Below are positions 36,464-44,510 of a stretch of 64,000 bases of DNA, in pieces. The stretch covers positions 62,001-126,000 of the forward strand of contig NZ_FMZQ01000006.1 in the NCBI RefSeq assembly GCF_900102635.1. Direction: 5' to 3'. The notes below the pieces were generated by a model. It made no database searches. It worked only from the letters and a program-made list of their open reading frames with translations, and was not told where the DNA came from. The first letter of the stretch is position 1. Every line of letters begins with the position of its first letter. This DNA is from Ectopseudomonas chengduensis (GTDB taxonomy: Bacteria > Pseudomonadota > Gammaproteobacteria > Pseudomonadales > Pseudomonadaceae). The position numbers and the translations under genes are program-made.

Positions 36464-37144
36464 ATGAAACGTTTTGTCTTGCTCGACACCGCTCCGATCC
36501 CGGGTACGAATGGTGCGCTGAACCTGTTTGAGTACGGGGAAGACTTCGTCATCAAGATCGCCGGTGGTGATGGCGGGCAGCTGATGAATACACGCATGCA
36601 CGGCTCGGAAGATGCCCTGGCCGCGATTCCCTGCAAGCAGATCGCCAGTCGTCCACAGGTGCGGGTGCTGATCGGAGGTCTGGGCATGGGCTTTACCCTG
36701 GCCTCGGCGCTACAACACCTGGGCGCGGATGCCGAGGTGGCGGTGGCCGAGCTGGTGCCTGGTGTGGTCGAGTGGAACCGTGGCCCGCTCGGGGCGAAGT
36801 CCGGTTATCCGTTGAATGACCCGCGTGCAGTGATCATTCAGGAGGACGTCGCCAAGGTGCTGCAGGCCGCCGAGCAGTGCTACGACGCGATCATGCTGGA
36901 CGTCGACAACGGCCCCGAAGGGTTGACCCAGAAGGGTAATGACTGGCTGTACAGCATGGATGGCCTGCGTCAGTGCGCCAAGGCGCTGAGGCCCAAGGGC
37001 ATGCTGGCGGTGTGGTCGTCCAGCGCCGACCGGGCATTTTCGGAGAAGGTGCGCAAGGCGGGCTTCAAGGGCGAGGCGGTGCAGGTGTATGCCCATGGCA
37101 ACAGGGGCACGCGACATACCATCTGGATTGCCCAGAAGGTCTGA
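36464..37144 (+). CDS. Spermidine-synthase-like SAM-fold protein
   Basis: A 226-residue Rossmann-fold protein resembling spermidine synthases: VLIGGLGMGFTLASAL is the nucleotide motif I, VAVAELVPGVVEWNRG is motif II, and YDAIMLDVDNGPEG is the catalytic acidic region. The N-terminal tetramerisation barrel of true SpeE is short. It may be a methyltransferase or aminopropyltransferase; the substrate is unknown. Confidence 0.75.
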   Translation: MKRFVLLDTAPIPGTNGALNLFEYGEDFVIKIAGGDGGQLMNTRMHGSEDALAAIPCKQIASRPQVRVLIGGLGMGFTLASALQHLGADAEVAVAELVPGVVEWNRGPLGAKSGYPLNDPRAVIIQEDVAKVLQAAEQCYDAIMLDVDNGPEGLTQKGNDWLYSMDGLRQCAKALRPKGMLAVWSSSADRAFSEKVRKAGFKGEAVQVYAHGNRGTRHTIWIAQKV

Positions 37145-37161
37145 GCCTGCAGTCTTTCGAT

Positions 37162-37225
37162 TTGGTGGGCTGAAGCCCACCCTACCGTAGGGTGGGCCGG
37201 GCGGCGATCCGCTTCAGCCCACCAA
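37162..37225. repeat. Paired palindromic REP-like repeat
   Basis: TTGGTGGGCTGAAGCCCACC is answered by GCTTCAGCCCACCAA, with CCTACC/GTAGGGTGGG between. It lies in the convergent gap between the spermidine-synthase-like gene and the SMP-30-like gene. Confidence 0.75.
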
Positions 37226-37309
37226 CTTGGCGCACCACCGCGAATGACCGCCTCGCCTTTTTACCGTTATTCGCAGGTGGAATCTCATCGAAAGATCGTG
37301 GGCAGACTC

Positions 37310-38374
37310 TCAGTGAATCTGCAGTTTGCCGATGCGATCGTTATCCAGGCTGCCGAAGTACAGGTAGTCGCCCACCGGCTTCACCGAGGTGACCATGCGC
37401 AGGTGCGTACCGCTGGTGTCATGCAGGCTACGGACGATCTCGCCGTTCTCGTTGAGGGCGATGGCGAAGCCGTACGGGATCGCTTTCGGCCACAGCGCGC
37501 GCGGCAGTTTGGCCAGTTGCGCCTTGAGCCAGGGGTGGCGATGGAGGAAGTCGGCGTCGGCCTTGCGTGGGGTCGGCAGTGCTACCCAGAAGGTGCCGTT
37601 GCGGTCGCCCTGCAGGTTATCCGGCAGGCCCGGCAGGTTGTCGATGAAGATGTCGTGCTGGCCGGCCTTGTCGCCCTTGAGCCAGTAACGGGTGATGCGG
37701 TAGCGATAGGTCTCGTTGACCAGCACGAAGTCCTCGTTCGCCGACAGCGCCACGCCGTTGGCGAAGTACAGGTCTTTCAGCAATACGCGGGTTTCGCCAC
37801 TGGCCGGGTCATAGCTGAGCAGGCGGCCGTGAGGACGGGCCTCGAGCAGGTCGAGCAGGTAGTCCGGCTGTTCGAAGCGCGATGAGGCGTCGCTGAAGTA
37901 GATGGTGCCGTCGCTGGCGATGTCCAGGTCGTCGGTGAAGGCGAAACGCAGGCCTTCAGCCTCGGTGGTCAGCACCTTGATCGCGCCCTGCGGGTCGATG
38001 CTCAACAGGCCCTTGTAGGCATCGGCGACGATCAGGTTGCCACTGGCGTCGAAGTTCATGCCCAGTGGGCGGCCGCCGGTGTCAGCGAAGGTTTCCAGGC
38101 TGTCGTCTGCCAGCACGCGAACGATGCGGCCGTCATGCAGGCCGGCGTATACCCGGCCTTGGCTGTCGACGGCAGTGTCTTCCGGACCATGCACCTGGCC
38201 GCGCGCCAATAGCTCGGCTTTCATCAGGGTGTCGTTGGGCTCCAGTGCGCCCGTCATCGCCGGGGCGGGCGCTGCGTCCCAGGGCAGTGGATCGATCGGG
38301 CTGGGGGTCAGGGCCAGGTAACTGGCCGCTGCGGCCAGCAGCATGACGATCAGGGCAAGCAGTTTCTTCAGCAT
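37310..38374 (-). CDS. SMP-30/strictosidine-synthase-like beta-propeller protein
   Basis: A 354-residue protein with one N-terminal membrane helix (residues 4-22), then a six-bladed propeller of the gluconolactonase/strictosidine synthase superfamily. Features are GPEDTAVDSQGRVYAGLHDGRI, RPLGMNFDASGNLIVADAYKGL, FTDDLDIASDGTIYFSDASSRF and FANGVALSANEDFVLVNET. Members are calcium-dependent lactonases or arylesterases; the substrate here is unknown. It is divergent from rnd with 128 bases between. Confidence 0.85.
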   Translation of the reverse strand: MLKKLLALIVMLLAAAASYLALTPSPIDPLPWDAAPAPAMTGALEPNDTLMKAELLARGQVHGPEDTAVDSQGRVYAGLHDGRIVRVLADDSLETFADTGGRPLGMNFDASGNLIVADAYKGLLSIDPQGAIKVLTTEAEGLRFAFTDDLDIASDGTIYFSDASSRFEQPDYLLDLLEARPHGRLLSYDPASGETRVLLKDLYFANGVALSANEDFVLVNETYRYRITRYWLKGDKAGQHDIFIDNLPGLPDNLQGDRNGTFWVALPTPRKADADFLHRHPWLKAQLAKLPRALWPKAIPYGFAIALNENGEIVRSLHDTSGTHLRMVTSVKPVGDYLYFGSLDNDRIGKLQIH

Positions 38375-38502
38375 TGTTGTTCTTCCGTGTCGGAGGTGGT
38401 GCGCGCCACAGATTACACAGTTCCGGTGATCGGCGGCAGGCTGTCGCCCCGTGCGCTGGCCTGGGCATATATACTGCGCGGCATTCTAGACGGGAGAGCC
38501 GC

Positions 38503-39636
38503 GTGGCTAACGACATTCACTGGATTCTCGACGACGCCAGCCTGGCCGAGCATTGCGCTGCCTGGCAGGCGCTGCCCTTCGTCGCGTTGGACACCGAGTT
38601 CATGCGCGTCGACACCTTCTATCCCATCGCCGGGTTGCTGCAGGTCAGCGGTGGCGACGGCGCCTACCTGATCGACCCGCTGCGCATCAGCGACTGGCGG
38701 CCGTTCGCCGCGCTGCTCGAAGCGCCGGGTGTGGTCAAGGTGCTGCATTCGTGCAGTGAGGACCTGGAGGTCTTTCTACGCCTGACCGGCAGCCTGCCGG
38801 CGCCGCTGTTCGACACGCAATTAGCGGCTGGTTACCTCAATCTCGGTTTCTCCATGGGCTACTCGCGCCTGGTGCAGGCGCTGCTCGATATCGAGCTGCC
38901 CAAGGGCGAAACCCGCTCCGATTGGCTGCAGCGGCCACTGTCCGAACTGCAGGTGCGTTACGCCGCCGAGGACGTCTCGCATCTCGTCGAGGTGTATCGC
39001 GCCCTGATGGCCCGCCTGGCGCCGCAGAAGGTCGAGTGGATTCTGGAGGACGGTGCCGAGCTGGTCGCCAATCTTGGTCGTGAAGTCGTTCCGGAAGATG
39101 CCTGGCGCGATGCCAAGCTGGCCTGGAAACTCTCGCGCCAGCAGCAGGCCGTGTTGCGCGCGCTGTGCGCCTGGCGCGAGCGCGAGGCGCGCGCGCGCAA
39201 CCAGCCACGCAATCGCATCCTGCGCGAGCATTCGTTGTGGCCGCTGGCCCGTACCCAGCCAGATAACCTGGTGGCGCTGGCGCGCATCGAGGACATGCAC
39301 CCGAAAACCGTGCGTCAGGACGGGGAGACGCTGCTGCAGCTGATTCGCGAGGCTGCGGCGCTGCCGCCCGAACAATGGCCCGAAGCTTTGCCCGAACCGC
39401 TGCCAATCGAAGCCTCTGCGCTGTTGAAGAAGCTGCGCGCCGTCGGCCAGCGTGAGGGCGAGCGCCTGGATATCGTGCCCGAGCTGATGCTGCGTAAGAA
39501 AACCCTGGAAGCCTTGCTGAAAAGCGGCTATCCCAATGGTCCTTATCAATTGCCCGACTCCCTGCGCGGCTGGCGCCGGGAGTTGATGGGGCAGGCGCTG
39601 CTTGACTGCCTGGCCGCTGAAGGAGAGTCCGCGTGA
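38503..39636 (+). CDS. rnd: Ribonuclease D
   Basis: A 3'-5' exoribonuclease for tRNA 3' maturation. The 377-residue protein has the DEDD exonuclease domain: [14 protein letters not shown] (Exo I, D and E), [11 protein letters not shown] (Exo II), [18 protein letters not shown] (Exo III with Tyr and Asp). An HRDC domain ([23 protein letters not shown]) and a second helical domain follow. It starts at GTG, supported by GGGAGAG and by the conserved N-terminus; the frame further upstream runs into the control region. GTGA overlap with ycgL. Confidence 0.93.
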   Translation: MANDIHWILDDASLAEHCAAWQALPFVALDTEFMRVDTFYPIAGLLQVSGGDGAYLIDPLRISDWRPFAALLEAPGVVKVLHSCSEDLEVFLRLTGSLPAPLFDTQLAAGYLNLGFSMGYSRLVQALLDIELPKGETRSDWLQRPLSELQVRYAAEDVSHLVEVYRALMARLAPQKVEWILEDGAELVANLGREVVPEDAWRDAKLAWKLSRQQQAVLRALCAWREREARARNQPRNRILREHSLWPLARTQPDNLVALARIEDMHPKTVRQDGETLLQLIREAAALPPEQWPEALPEPLPIEASALLKKLRAVGQREGERLDIVPELMLRKKTLEALLKSGYPNGPYQLPDSLRGWRRELMGQALLDCLAAEGESA

Positions 39637-39926
39637 AACGCATCTGTTCCATCTACAAGAGTCCGCGCAAGAACGAGATGTACCTCTACGTACTCAAGGC
39701 CGATGCCCTGAAGCGTGTGCCCGAAGGGCTGCTCGCCGTGTTCGGCCCGCCTGCGCATGCCTTCGACCTGGTGCTCAGCCCGGAGCGGAAGTTGTCTCGG
39801 GAAGACATCGCCACCGTGCTGGAGAATCTCGACAAGCAGGGCTATCACCTGCAGATGCCGCCCCCCGAGGAGGAATACATTCAGCATCTGCCCGATGAAC
39901 TGCTGCGCCGTAACGATCCGGTGTAA
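39633..39926 (+). CDS. ycgL: YcgL-domain protein
   Basis: A 97-residue YcgL family protein (alpha/beta fold, function unclear) with [20 protein letters not shown] and the C-terminal [22 protein letters not shown] start overlapping the rnd stop (GTGA) with AAGGAGAG before it, so it is translated with rnd. The TAA stop forms part of the GTAA target duplication of repeat A3. Confidence 0.9.
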   Translation: MKRICSIYKSPRKNEMYLYVLKADALKRVPEGLLAVFGPPAHAFDLVLSPERKLSREDIATVLENLDKQGYHLQMPPPEEEYIQHLPDELLRRNDPV

Positions 39927-40066
39927 CAGGCCCTTGAAAAACGTAGGCGAGGCAGGCAAGACAAGGCAAAAAAAGCCGAAAAAGCGCAGTTTACATGCTG
40001 TAAATGAGCATTTTGAGGCTTTTTTTAACGCAGTATTGCCAACGCAGGTAGTTTTTCAACGGCCTG
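39927..40066 (-). mobile_element. Type A MITE-like element, copy A3 (after ycgL)
   Basis: Exactly 140 bp. Ends are CAGGCCCTTGAAAAAC and (inverted) CAGGCCGTTGAAAAAC. It is flanked by the non-palindromic direct repeat GTAA at 39923-39926 and 40067-40070, the clearest proof of a 4-bp target duplication. Reverse orientation, with core TTTACATGCTGTAAATGAGC. Confidence 0.92.
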
Positions 40067-40073
40067 GTAAGTC

Positions 40074-41006
40074 ATGCGCCTGCTGATCGCCGAAGAGGAT
40101 CATGCGTTCTACGCCGAGCGTATTCGCAGCGCCTGCCCCGAGTTGCAATTGGTCGCCGGCGTACAGCTCGAACAACTGCGTGTGGTCGCCGGCGACTGCG
40201 ACCTCTGGCTGGGACAGCCCGACCTGCTCGCGCTCTTGTTGCGCGACGGTGTGCGCCCGCAGTGGCTGCAATCGACCTGGGCCGGCATCACGCCGCTGCT
40301 GGCGGAGGGATTACCGCGCGATTACCGTCTGACCCGCGCTGTCGGCATCTTCGGTCAGGTGATGGCTGAATACGTGCTCGGTCATCTGCTGGCCCATGAA
40401 CGGCGTCTGTTCGCCCGCCTGGCGGCGCAGGTCGAGCAGCGTTGGGATCACCGCCTGCCACGCAGCCTGCGCGGACGCCGCGTGTTGGTGGTAGGTTGCG
40501 GTGATATCGGTCAGGCCGTCGCCGAGTTTCTCCAGCCTTTCGGCGTGGAATTGCGCGGCGTCGCCAGTCAGGCGCGTGAGCAGGCGCCGTTTCTCGAGGT
40601 CGCGGCGATGGATGAGCTGCCTCATCTGGTCACCTGGGCCGATTACGTGGTCAACCTGCTGCCGGACACGCCGGCCACGCGCGATCTGTACGATGCCCGG
40701 CTGCTCGCCCATTTCCGCCCAGAAGCGGTGCTGATCAATGCCGGGCGCGGTGTCGCCGTGGTCGATGCCGATCTGGTCGCCGCGCTTGAGCGCAACCAGT
40801 TGGCCGGCGCGGTGATCGACGTCTGTCGCGAAGAGCCGCTGCCGTCCGGTCATGCGTTCTGGAATGCACCGCGCCTGCTGCTCACCGGCCACAGTTCGGC
40901 GCCTACCGACCCGGCGCTGATGAGTGAGCTTTTCATCGACAACCTGGTGCGCTGGCAAACGGGAGAGCCGTTACGGGGTGAAGTGGATTTCGCCCGCGGT
41001 TATTGA
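40074..41006 (+). CDS. D-isomer-specific 2-hydroxyacid dehydrogenase
   Basis: A 310-residue NAD(P)-dependent dehydrogenase of the GhrA/phosphoglycerate dehydrogenase type. It has VLVVGCGDIGQAVAEFL (dinucleotide fold), the arginine in LINAGRGVAVVDADLVAAL, the glutamate in VIDVCREEPLP, and the acid-base histidine in LLTGHSSAP. The substrate is probably glyoxylate or hydroxypyruvate, but not certain. The ATG is three bases after the right flank of repeat A3, so little native leader remains and no good Shine-Dalgarno is seen. Confidence 0.88.
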   Translation: MRLLIAEEDHAFYAERIRSACPELQLVAGVQLEQLRVVAGDCDLWLGQPDLLALLLRDGVRPQWLQSTWAGITPLLAEGLPRDYRLTRAVGIFGQVMAEYVLGHLLAHERRLFARLAAQVEQRWDHRLPRSLRGRRVLVVGCGDIGQAVAEFLQPFGVELRGVASQAREQAPFLEVAAMDELPHLVTWADYVVNLLPDTPATRDLYDARLLAHFRPEAVLINAGRGVAVVDADLVAALERNQLAGAVIDVCREEPLPSGHAFWNAPRLLLTGHSSAPTDPALMSELFIDNLVRWQTGEPLRGEVDFARGY

Positions 41007-41013
41007 GGCACTT

Positions 41014-41067
41014 GGCGGGTTACACCCGCCCTACGGGTGCAGATCTGTAGGGCGGGTGCAGCCCGCC
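41014..41067. repeat. Paired palindromic REP-like repeat
   Basis: GGCGGGTTACACCCGCC and GGCGGGTGCAGCCCGCC with CTACGG/GTAGGG between. A second repeat class of this kind, 8 bases after the dehydrogenase stop. Confidence 0.75.
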
Positions 41068-41189
41068 AGCGGCGATGACCGGCTCGTATAATCAATCCCT
41101 GATGGCGCCATTCGGCATGCGCCGCTTGGCCAGGGCTGGGGCTCAAGCTAGACTGCCGCGCTTTTTTCTCCTGAGTCCATACCGCTGCC

Positions 41190-41639
41190 ATGGCCGCCGA
41201 CCTCGAACCCTTTTGGAAACGCAAGACCCTCGCCCAGCTCGATCAGGGGGAGTGGGAGTCGCTGTGCGACGGCTGTGGCCTGTGCTGCTTGCAGAAGCTC
41301 GAGGATGAGGATGATGGCGCCGTCTACTACACGCGCATCGCCTGCAAGTTGCTGGACTTGCAGACGTGCCGCTGCAGCGATTATCCCAACCGGGTCAAAC
41401 ATGTGCCTGACTGCATTCAGCTCACCCCGGCGCAGGCCGATCAGTTCCAGTGGCTGCCGCCGACCTGTGCTTATCGCCTGGTCAGCGAAGGCAAGGACCT
41501 GCCACATTGGCACCATCTGGTCTCAGGCGACCCGGACGCCGTGCACGCCGAGCGCATTTCCCAATCAGGACGCATGCTCAGTGAGAACAGCGTGGCCGAA
41601 GACGACTGGGAAGATCATCTGATTTTCCGCGCGGGTTGA
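41190..41639 (+). CDS. YcgN family cysteine-cluster protein
   Basis: A 149-residue UPF0260/YcgN protein with [32 protein letters not shown] and HVPDC, a CxxCxxCC cluster that probably binds zinc or iron-sulfur. In E. coli ycgL and ycgN are neighbours, as they nearly are here, on either side of the dehydrogenase. Function unknown. Confidence 0.9.
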   Translation: MAADLEPFWKRKTLAQLDQGEWESLCDGCGLCCLQKLEDEDDGAVYYTRIACKLLDLQTCRCSDYPNRVKHVPDCIQLTPAQADQFQWLPPTCAYRLVSEGKDLPHWHHLVSGDPDAVHAERISQSGRMLSENSVAEDDWEDHLIFRAG

Positions 41640-41740
41640 TTGCCGCGCGGCTTCGTGGCAAATCTGTCCCCCGTTAATGGAATTTGCCCTGTGGCGCAGC
41701 TGTCATAAGCTGCCACGTCCCGCATCAGGAGTTTTGCTCG

Positions 41741-42967
41741 ATGTCCCTTCGCTTGCCGTTGTACGCGTCTCTGCTGCTTCTGAGTCTGCCGGCCTTCGCT
41801 GCCACGCAGAAGGTCGATCTGGATTACCGGGTGCGCTTTCTGCCCGAGAGCAATCAGGCTGAAGTCAGCATCACGCTGGAGAAGGGCGAGTACGTGCGCA
41901 GCCTCGACTTCAATCTTGGCGAAGACGGGCGTTTCAGCGATTTCCAGGCCGATGGCCAGTGGTCGCAGGAGGTTGCCGGGCGCGGCAAGTGGCAGCCAGG
42001 CGAGGGCAAGAGCGTACTGAGCTACCGTGTGCTGATCGACAGCGAACGCAAGCCGGGGCGCTACGACGCCAGGATGACTGACGACTGGGCATTGTTCAGG
42101 GGTGACGACCTGATTCCGGCGGCCAAGCTCGACCAGCAGAACAAGACCGAGCTGGTGGCGCGCCTGCAGTTCGAGCTGCCCAAGGGCTGGAAGAGCGTGG
42201 AAACCGGCTGGCCGCGCATCGGCAAGAACCGCTTTCGTATCGACAACCCGCAGCGCAAGTTCGACCGCCCGACCGGCTGGATGCTGGCCGGCAAGCTGGG
42301 TACCCGGCGCACCCGCCTGGGTGATACCGAAATCGCCATCTCCGCGCCGGTCGGCGAGGGCATGCGGCGCATGGATATCATGACCTTCCTCACCTTCGTC
42401 TGGCCGCATATGCAGCAGGTGTTTCCGCGCGACCCGGACAAGCTGCTGATCGTCGGCGCTGGCGATCCGATGTGGCGCGGCGGCCTGTCGGCGGCCAACT
42501 CCTACTTCATGCACGCTGACCGGCCCCTGGTCAGCGAGAACGGCACCAGCTCTCTGGTGCACGAACTGGTGCACGTATTCGGCCGCATCTATGGCCGCGA
42601 GCGCAGTGACTGGATCGCCGAAGGTCTGTCCGAGTACTACGCCATCGAATTGATGCGCCGCGCCGGGGGTATCAGCGAAGACCGTTATCAGAAGATCCGC
42701 GAGCAGCTGATTCGCTGGAGCAAGCCGGTCAACAGTCTGCGCACCGACAATGCCAGCGGCGCTGTCACCGCGCGTGCGGTGCTGCTGCTGCAGGAGTTGG
42801 ACCGGGAAATCCGCCAGAAGACCAAGGACAAGGGCAACCTGTCGCTGGATGACGTGACCCGTGGTCTGATGCGTCTGGACAAGGTCAGCACCAAGGACTT
42901 CATCGACATCACCGAGAACGTCATCGGAGGTCCGTCGAAGACGCTGGATACGCGGTTGCTGCGTTGA
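41741..42967 (+). CDS. Exported M61-like zinc metalloprotease
   Basis: A 408-residue protein with a signal peptide (residues 1-20, ending FAA), a beta-rich N-terminal domain, and a gluzincin catalytic domain. It has the zinc motif HELVH (His274, His278) and the downstream glutamate in WIAEGLSEYYAIEL. This is the layout of M61/M1-type peptidases; no PDZ domain is evident. AGGAG supports the start at 41741; the frame begins earlier but without a signal peptide. Confidence 0.82.
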   Translation: MSLRLPLYASLLLLSLPAFAATQKVDLDYRVRFLPESNQAEVSITLEKGEYVRSLDFNLGEDGRFSDFQADGQWSQEVAGRGKWQPGEGKSVLSYRVLIDSERKPGRYDARMTDDWALFRGDDLIPAAKLDQQNKTELVARLQFELPKGWKSVETGWPRIGKNRFRIDNPQRKFDRPTGWMLAGKLGTRRTRLGDTEIAISAPVGEGMRRMDIMTFLTFVWPHMQQVFPRDPDKLLIVGAGDPMWRGGLSAANSYFMHADRPLVSENGTSSLVHELVHVFGRIYGRERSDWIAEGLSEYYAIELMRRAGGISEDRYQKIREQLIRWSKPVNSLRTDNASGAVTARAVLLLQELDREIRQKTKDKGNLSLDDVTRGLMRLDKVSTKDFIDITENVIGGPSKTLDTRLLR

Positions 42968-43002
42968 GTGTTACCGCTTCGCTCCCTGTCTGCTGGTTCT
43001 AG

Positions 43003-43473
43003 TCAGAACAAGGGGCCGGAGCGGGTATTGTTACCTTTGGCCAGGCGGTCGTAGAGCACCACGTTGACCGTCGCGGCCAGGTTCATGCAGCCTTGAGTAG
43101 GGATGTACACCACTTCAGCGCCACACCAGTCGAGAATCTCCTGCTGCAGTGAGCCGTCCTCTGGGCCGAAGATGTACAGCGCCCGGTCGGGATGGGTATA
43201 GGCGGGCAGGGCGCGTGCATCATCGACCAGTTCCACCGCCACCGGGGTGCAACCCAGCGGCAGGATCTTGCGCAAATCGTCGATGTTGATCAGCGGGATA
43301 TCCTGATGAACCTTCTTGGTGTCGGTGATGAAATCCTTGGCACGGTCGTAGCGGGTGCCGGTGTAGAACACCGAGCTGACGTCATAGCAGCCCGCCGCAC
43401 GCATGATGGAGCCGACGTTTTCCGGTGATTTCGGGTTGAACAGGCCGATGCAGGCGTATCGTTTGTTGGCCAC
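43003..43473 (-). CDS. TrmH (SPOUT)-family RNA methyltransferase
   Basis: A 156-residue methyltransferase with the knotted SAM fold: NPKSPENVGSIMRAAGC (motif 1), LYIFGPEDGSL (motif 2), VVYIPTQGCMNLAATVNVVLYDRL (motif 3). The target is a tRNA or rRNA ribose, but not identifiable. A TATAAT -10 lies at 43501-43496; see the finding on copy A4 for its -35. Confidence 0.88.
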   Translation of the reverse strand: MANKRYACIGLFNPKSPENVGSIMRAAGCYDVSSVFYTGTRYDRAKDFITDTKKVHQDIPLINIDDLRKILPLGCTPVAVELVDDARALPAYTHPDRALYIFGPEDGSLQQEILDWCGAEVVYIPTQGCMNLAATVNVVLYDRLAKGNNTRSGPLF

Positions 43474-43495
43474 GGTGGCACTCGCAAAAGCGCCT

Positions 43496-43501
43496 ATTAT
43501 A
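43496..43501 (-). promoter_or_regulatory. -10 element of the TrmH-family gene
   Basis: A perfect TATAAT on the minus strand, 22 bases before the start codon. The -35 position at 17-bp spacing (43519-43524) reads CTAGGG, which is the flank of repeat A4. Confidence 0.5.
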
Positions 43502-43524
43502 CGGTGCTAACCACCGGCCCCTAG

Positions 43525-43694
43525 CAGGCTGTTGAAAAACTACCTACGTTGGCAATACTGCGTCAAAAACGGCCTCGCGTGCGAGCCCAGTCAAAATGCT
43601 CATTTACAACTCGTAAAGTCGATCGCGACTCCGAGCGTTTTTCGGCCGTGTTTTCCTTGTCTTGCCTGCCTCGCCTACGTTCTTCAACGGCCTG
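43525..43694 (+). mobile_element. Type A MITE-like element, copy A4
   Basis: A 170-bp element flanked by CTAG at 43521-43524 and 43695-43698. Ends are CAGGCTGTTGAAAAAC and (inverted) CAGGCCGTTGAAGAAC. It is 30 bp longer than A1-A3; the extra bases flank the core, on the left GCGTGCGAGCCCAGTC, a motif otherwise seen in type B. It therefore looks intermediate between the two types. Confidence 0.87.
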
Positions 43695-44036
43695 CTAGTC
43701 CTTTTTCAACAGGCTGGCCAGATCGCCAAAGGCCTTATAGGTCGATTTGGCAGCCTGAGGGCTGGCGGTGGAGCCTTCGGCGAAATACTGCTGGTCGGTG
43801 TAGCGCGAGTGTTCGTTGTCATGACAGAACAGGCACAGCAGCTCCCAGTTGGAACCATCGGCCGGGTTGTTGTGGTGGTTGTGATCGCGGTGATGCACGG
43901 TCAGTTCGCTCAGGCGCTTGCCAGAGAACTCGCGGGCGCAGCGGCCGCAGACATGTGGGTACATTTTCAGCGCTTTCTGCCGGTAGCCTTCTTCGGCCTG
44001 GGCGGACAGGTAGTAGCGGTTGTTATTGGTGCTCAT
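43695..44036 (-). CDS. yajD: HNH nuclease family protein YajD
   Basis: A 113-residue YajD-type HNH protein. It has YPHVCGRCAREF and LLCLFCHDNEHSRY (zinc cysteines) and LTVHHRDHNHHNNPADGSNWELL, the catalytic HNH core. Its biological role is unknown. The TAG stop is supplied by the CTAG flank of repeat A4. Confidence 0.9.
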   Translation of the reverse strand: MSTNNNRYYLSAQAEEGYRQKALKMYPHVCGRCAREFSGKRLSELTVHHRDHNHHNNPADGSNWELLCLFCHDNEHSRYTDQQYFAEGSTASPQAAKSTYKAFGDLASLLKKD

Positions 44037-44120
44037 GACAGAACCTGTTATCGGGAGGTGAACGCTTGACTGGATATGTTGCCAGAATAGAACGAAAGCC
44101 AGCTGTACAGGAGATATGTC

Positions 44121-44435
44121 ATGCGCTTGCCTATGTTCGCCGTGATGATTCTGGCCTCCAGCCTTGCCGGCTTGGCCTGGGCTCAGGAACCGATGCGCAT
44201 GCCGTCCGCGCCTGGGGCAGGTGCGCCGGGCACTGCGACGCCACAGCCTTACGGCCAGCCTTCCACGCCCACTACGATCAAGCGCCAGGGATCGGCGCCC
44301 CTCTTACCGCCGCCCCAGGGACAAACACCCCCAGGGACTGCGCCGAAATCCACTGGCGATCAATCGATTCCGCAGCTCGATGAGCAACTGCGCCGCAATA
44401 GCCAGGGGCTGGACGGGCAGCGCAAGGCGGAGTGA
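44121..44435 (+). CDS. Proline-rich exported hypothetical protein
   Basis: A 104-residue protein with a Sec signal peptide (ending GLAWAQ) and a mature region rich in Pro, Gly, Thr and Gln, lacking a recognisable fold. It ends in a charged helix (IPQLDEQLRRNSQGLDGQRKAE). A strong AGGAG site stands nine bases before the ATG. Probably a periplasmic disordered protein; no function assigned. Confidence 0.65.
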   Translation: MRLPMFAVMILASSLAGLAWAQEPMRMPSAPGAGAPGTATPQPYGQPSTPTTIKRQGSAPLLPPPQGQTPPGTAPKSTGDQSIPQLDEQLRRNSQGLDGQRKAE

Positions 44436-44441
44436 TCGGCA

Positions 44442-44510
44442 TAGGAGCGGCTTCAGCCGCGATGCTTGGGGAATCGTGGCTGAAGCGGAATGCCGCCCAA
44501 TCGCTCCTAC
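44442..44510. repeat. REPIN (two inverted REP units) at the ptrB 3' end
   Basis: TAGGAGCGGCTTCAGCCGCGA is answered by TCGTGGCTGAAGCGG...CGCTCCTAC. The minus-strand ptrB stop codon TAG (44509-44507) is in the terminal GTAGGAGC of the second unit. Confidence 0.85.
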
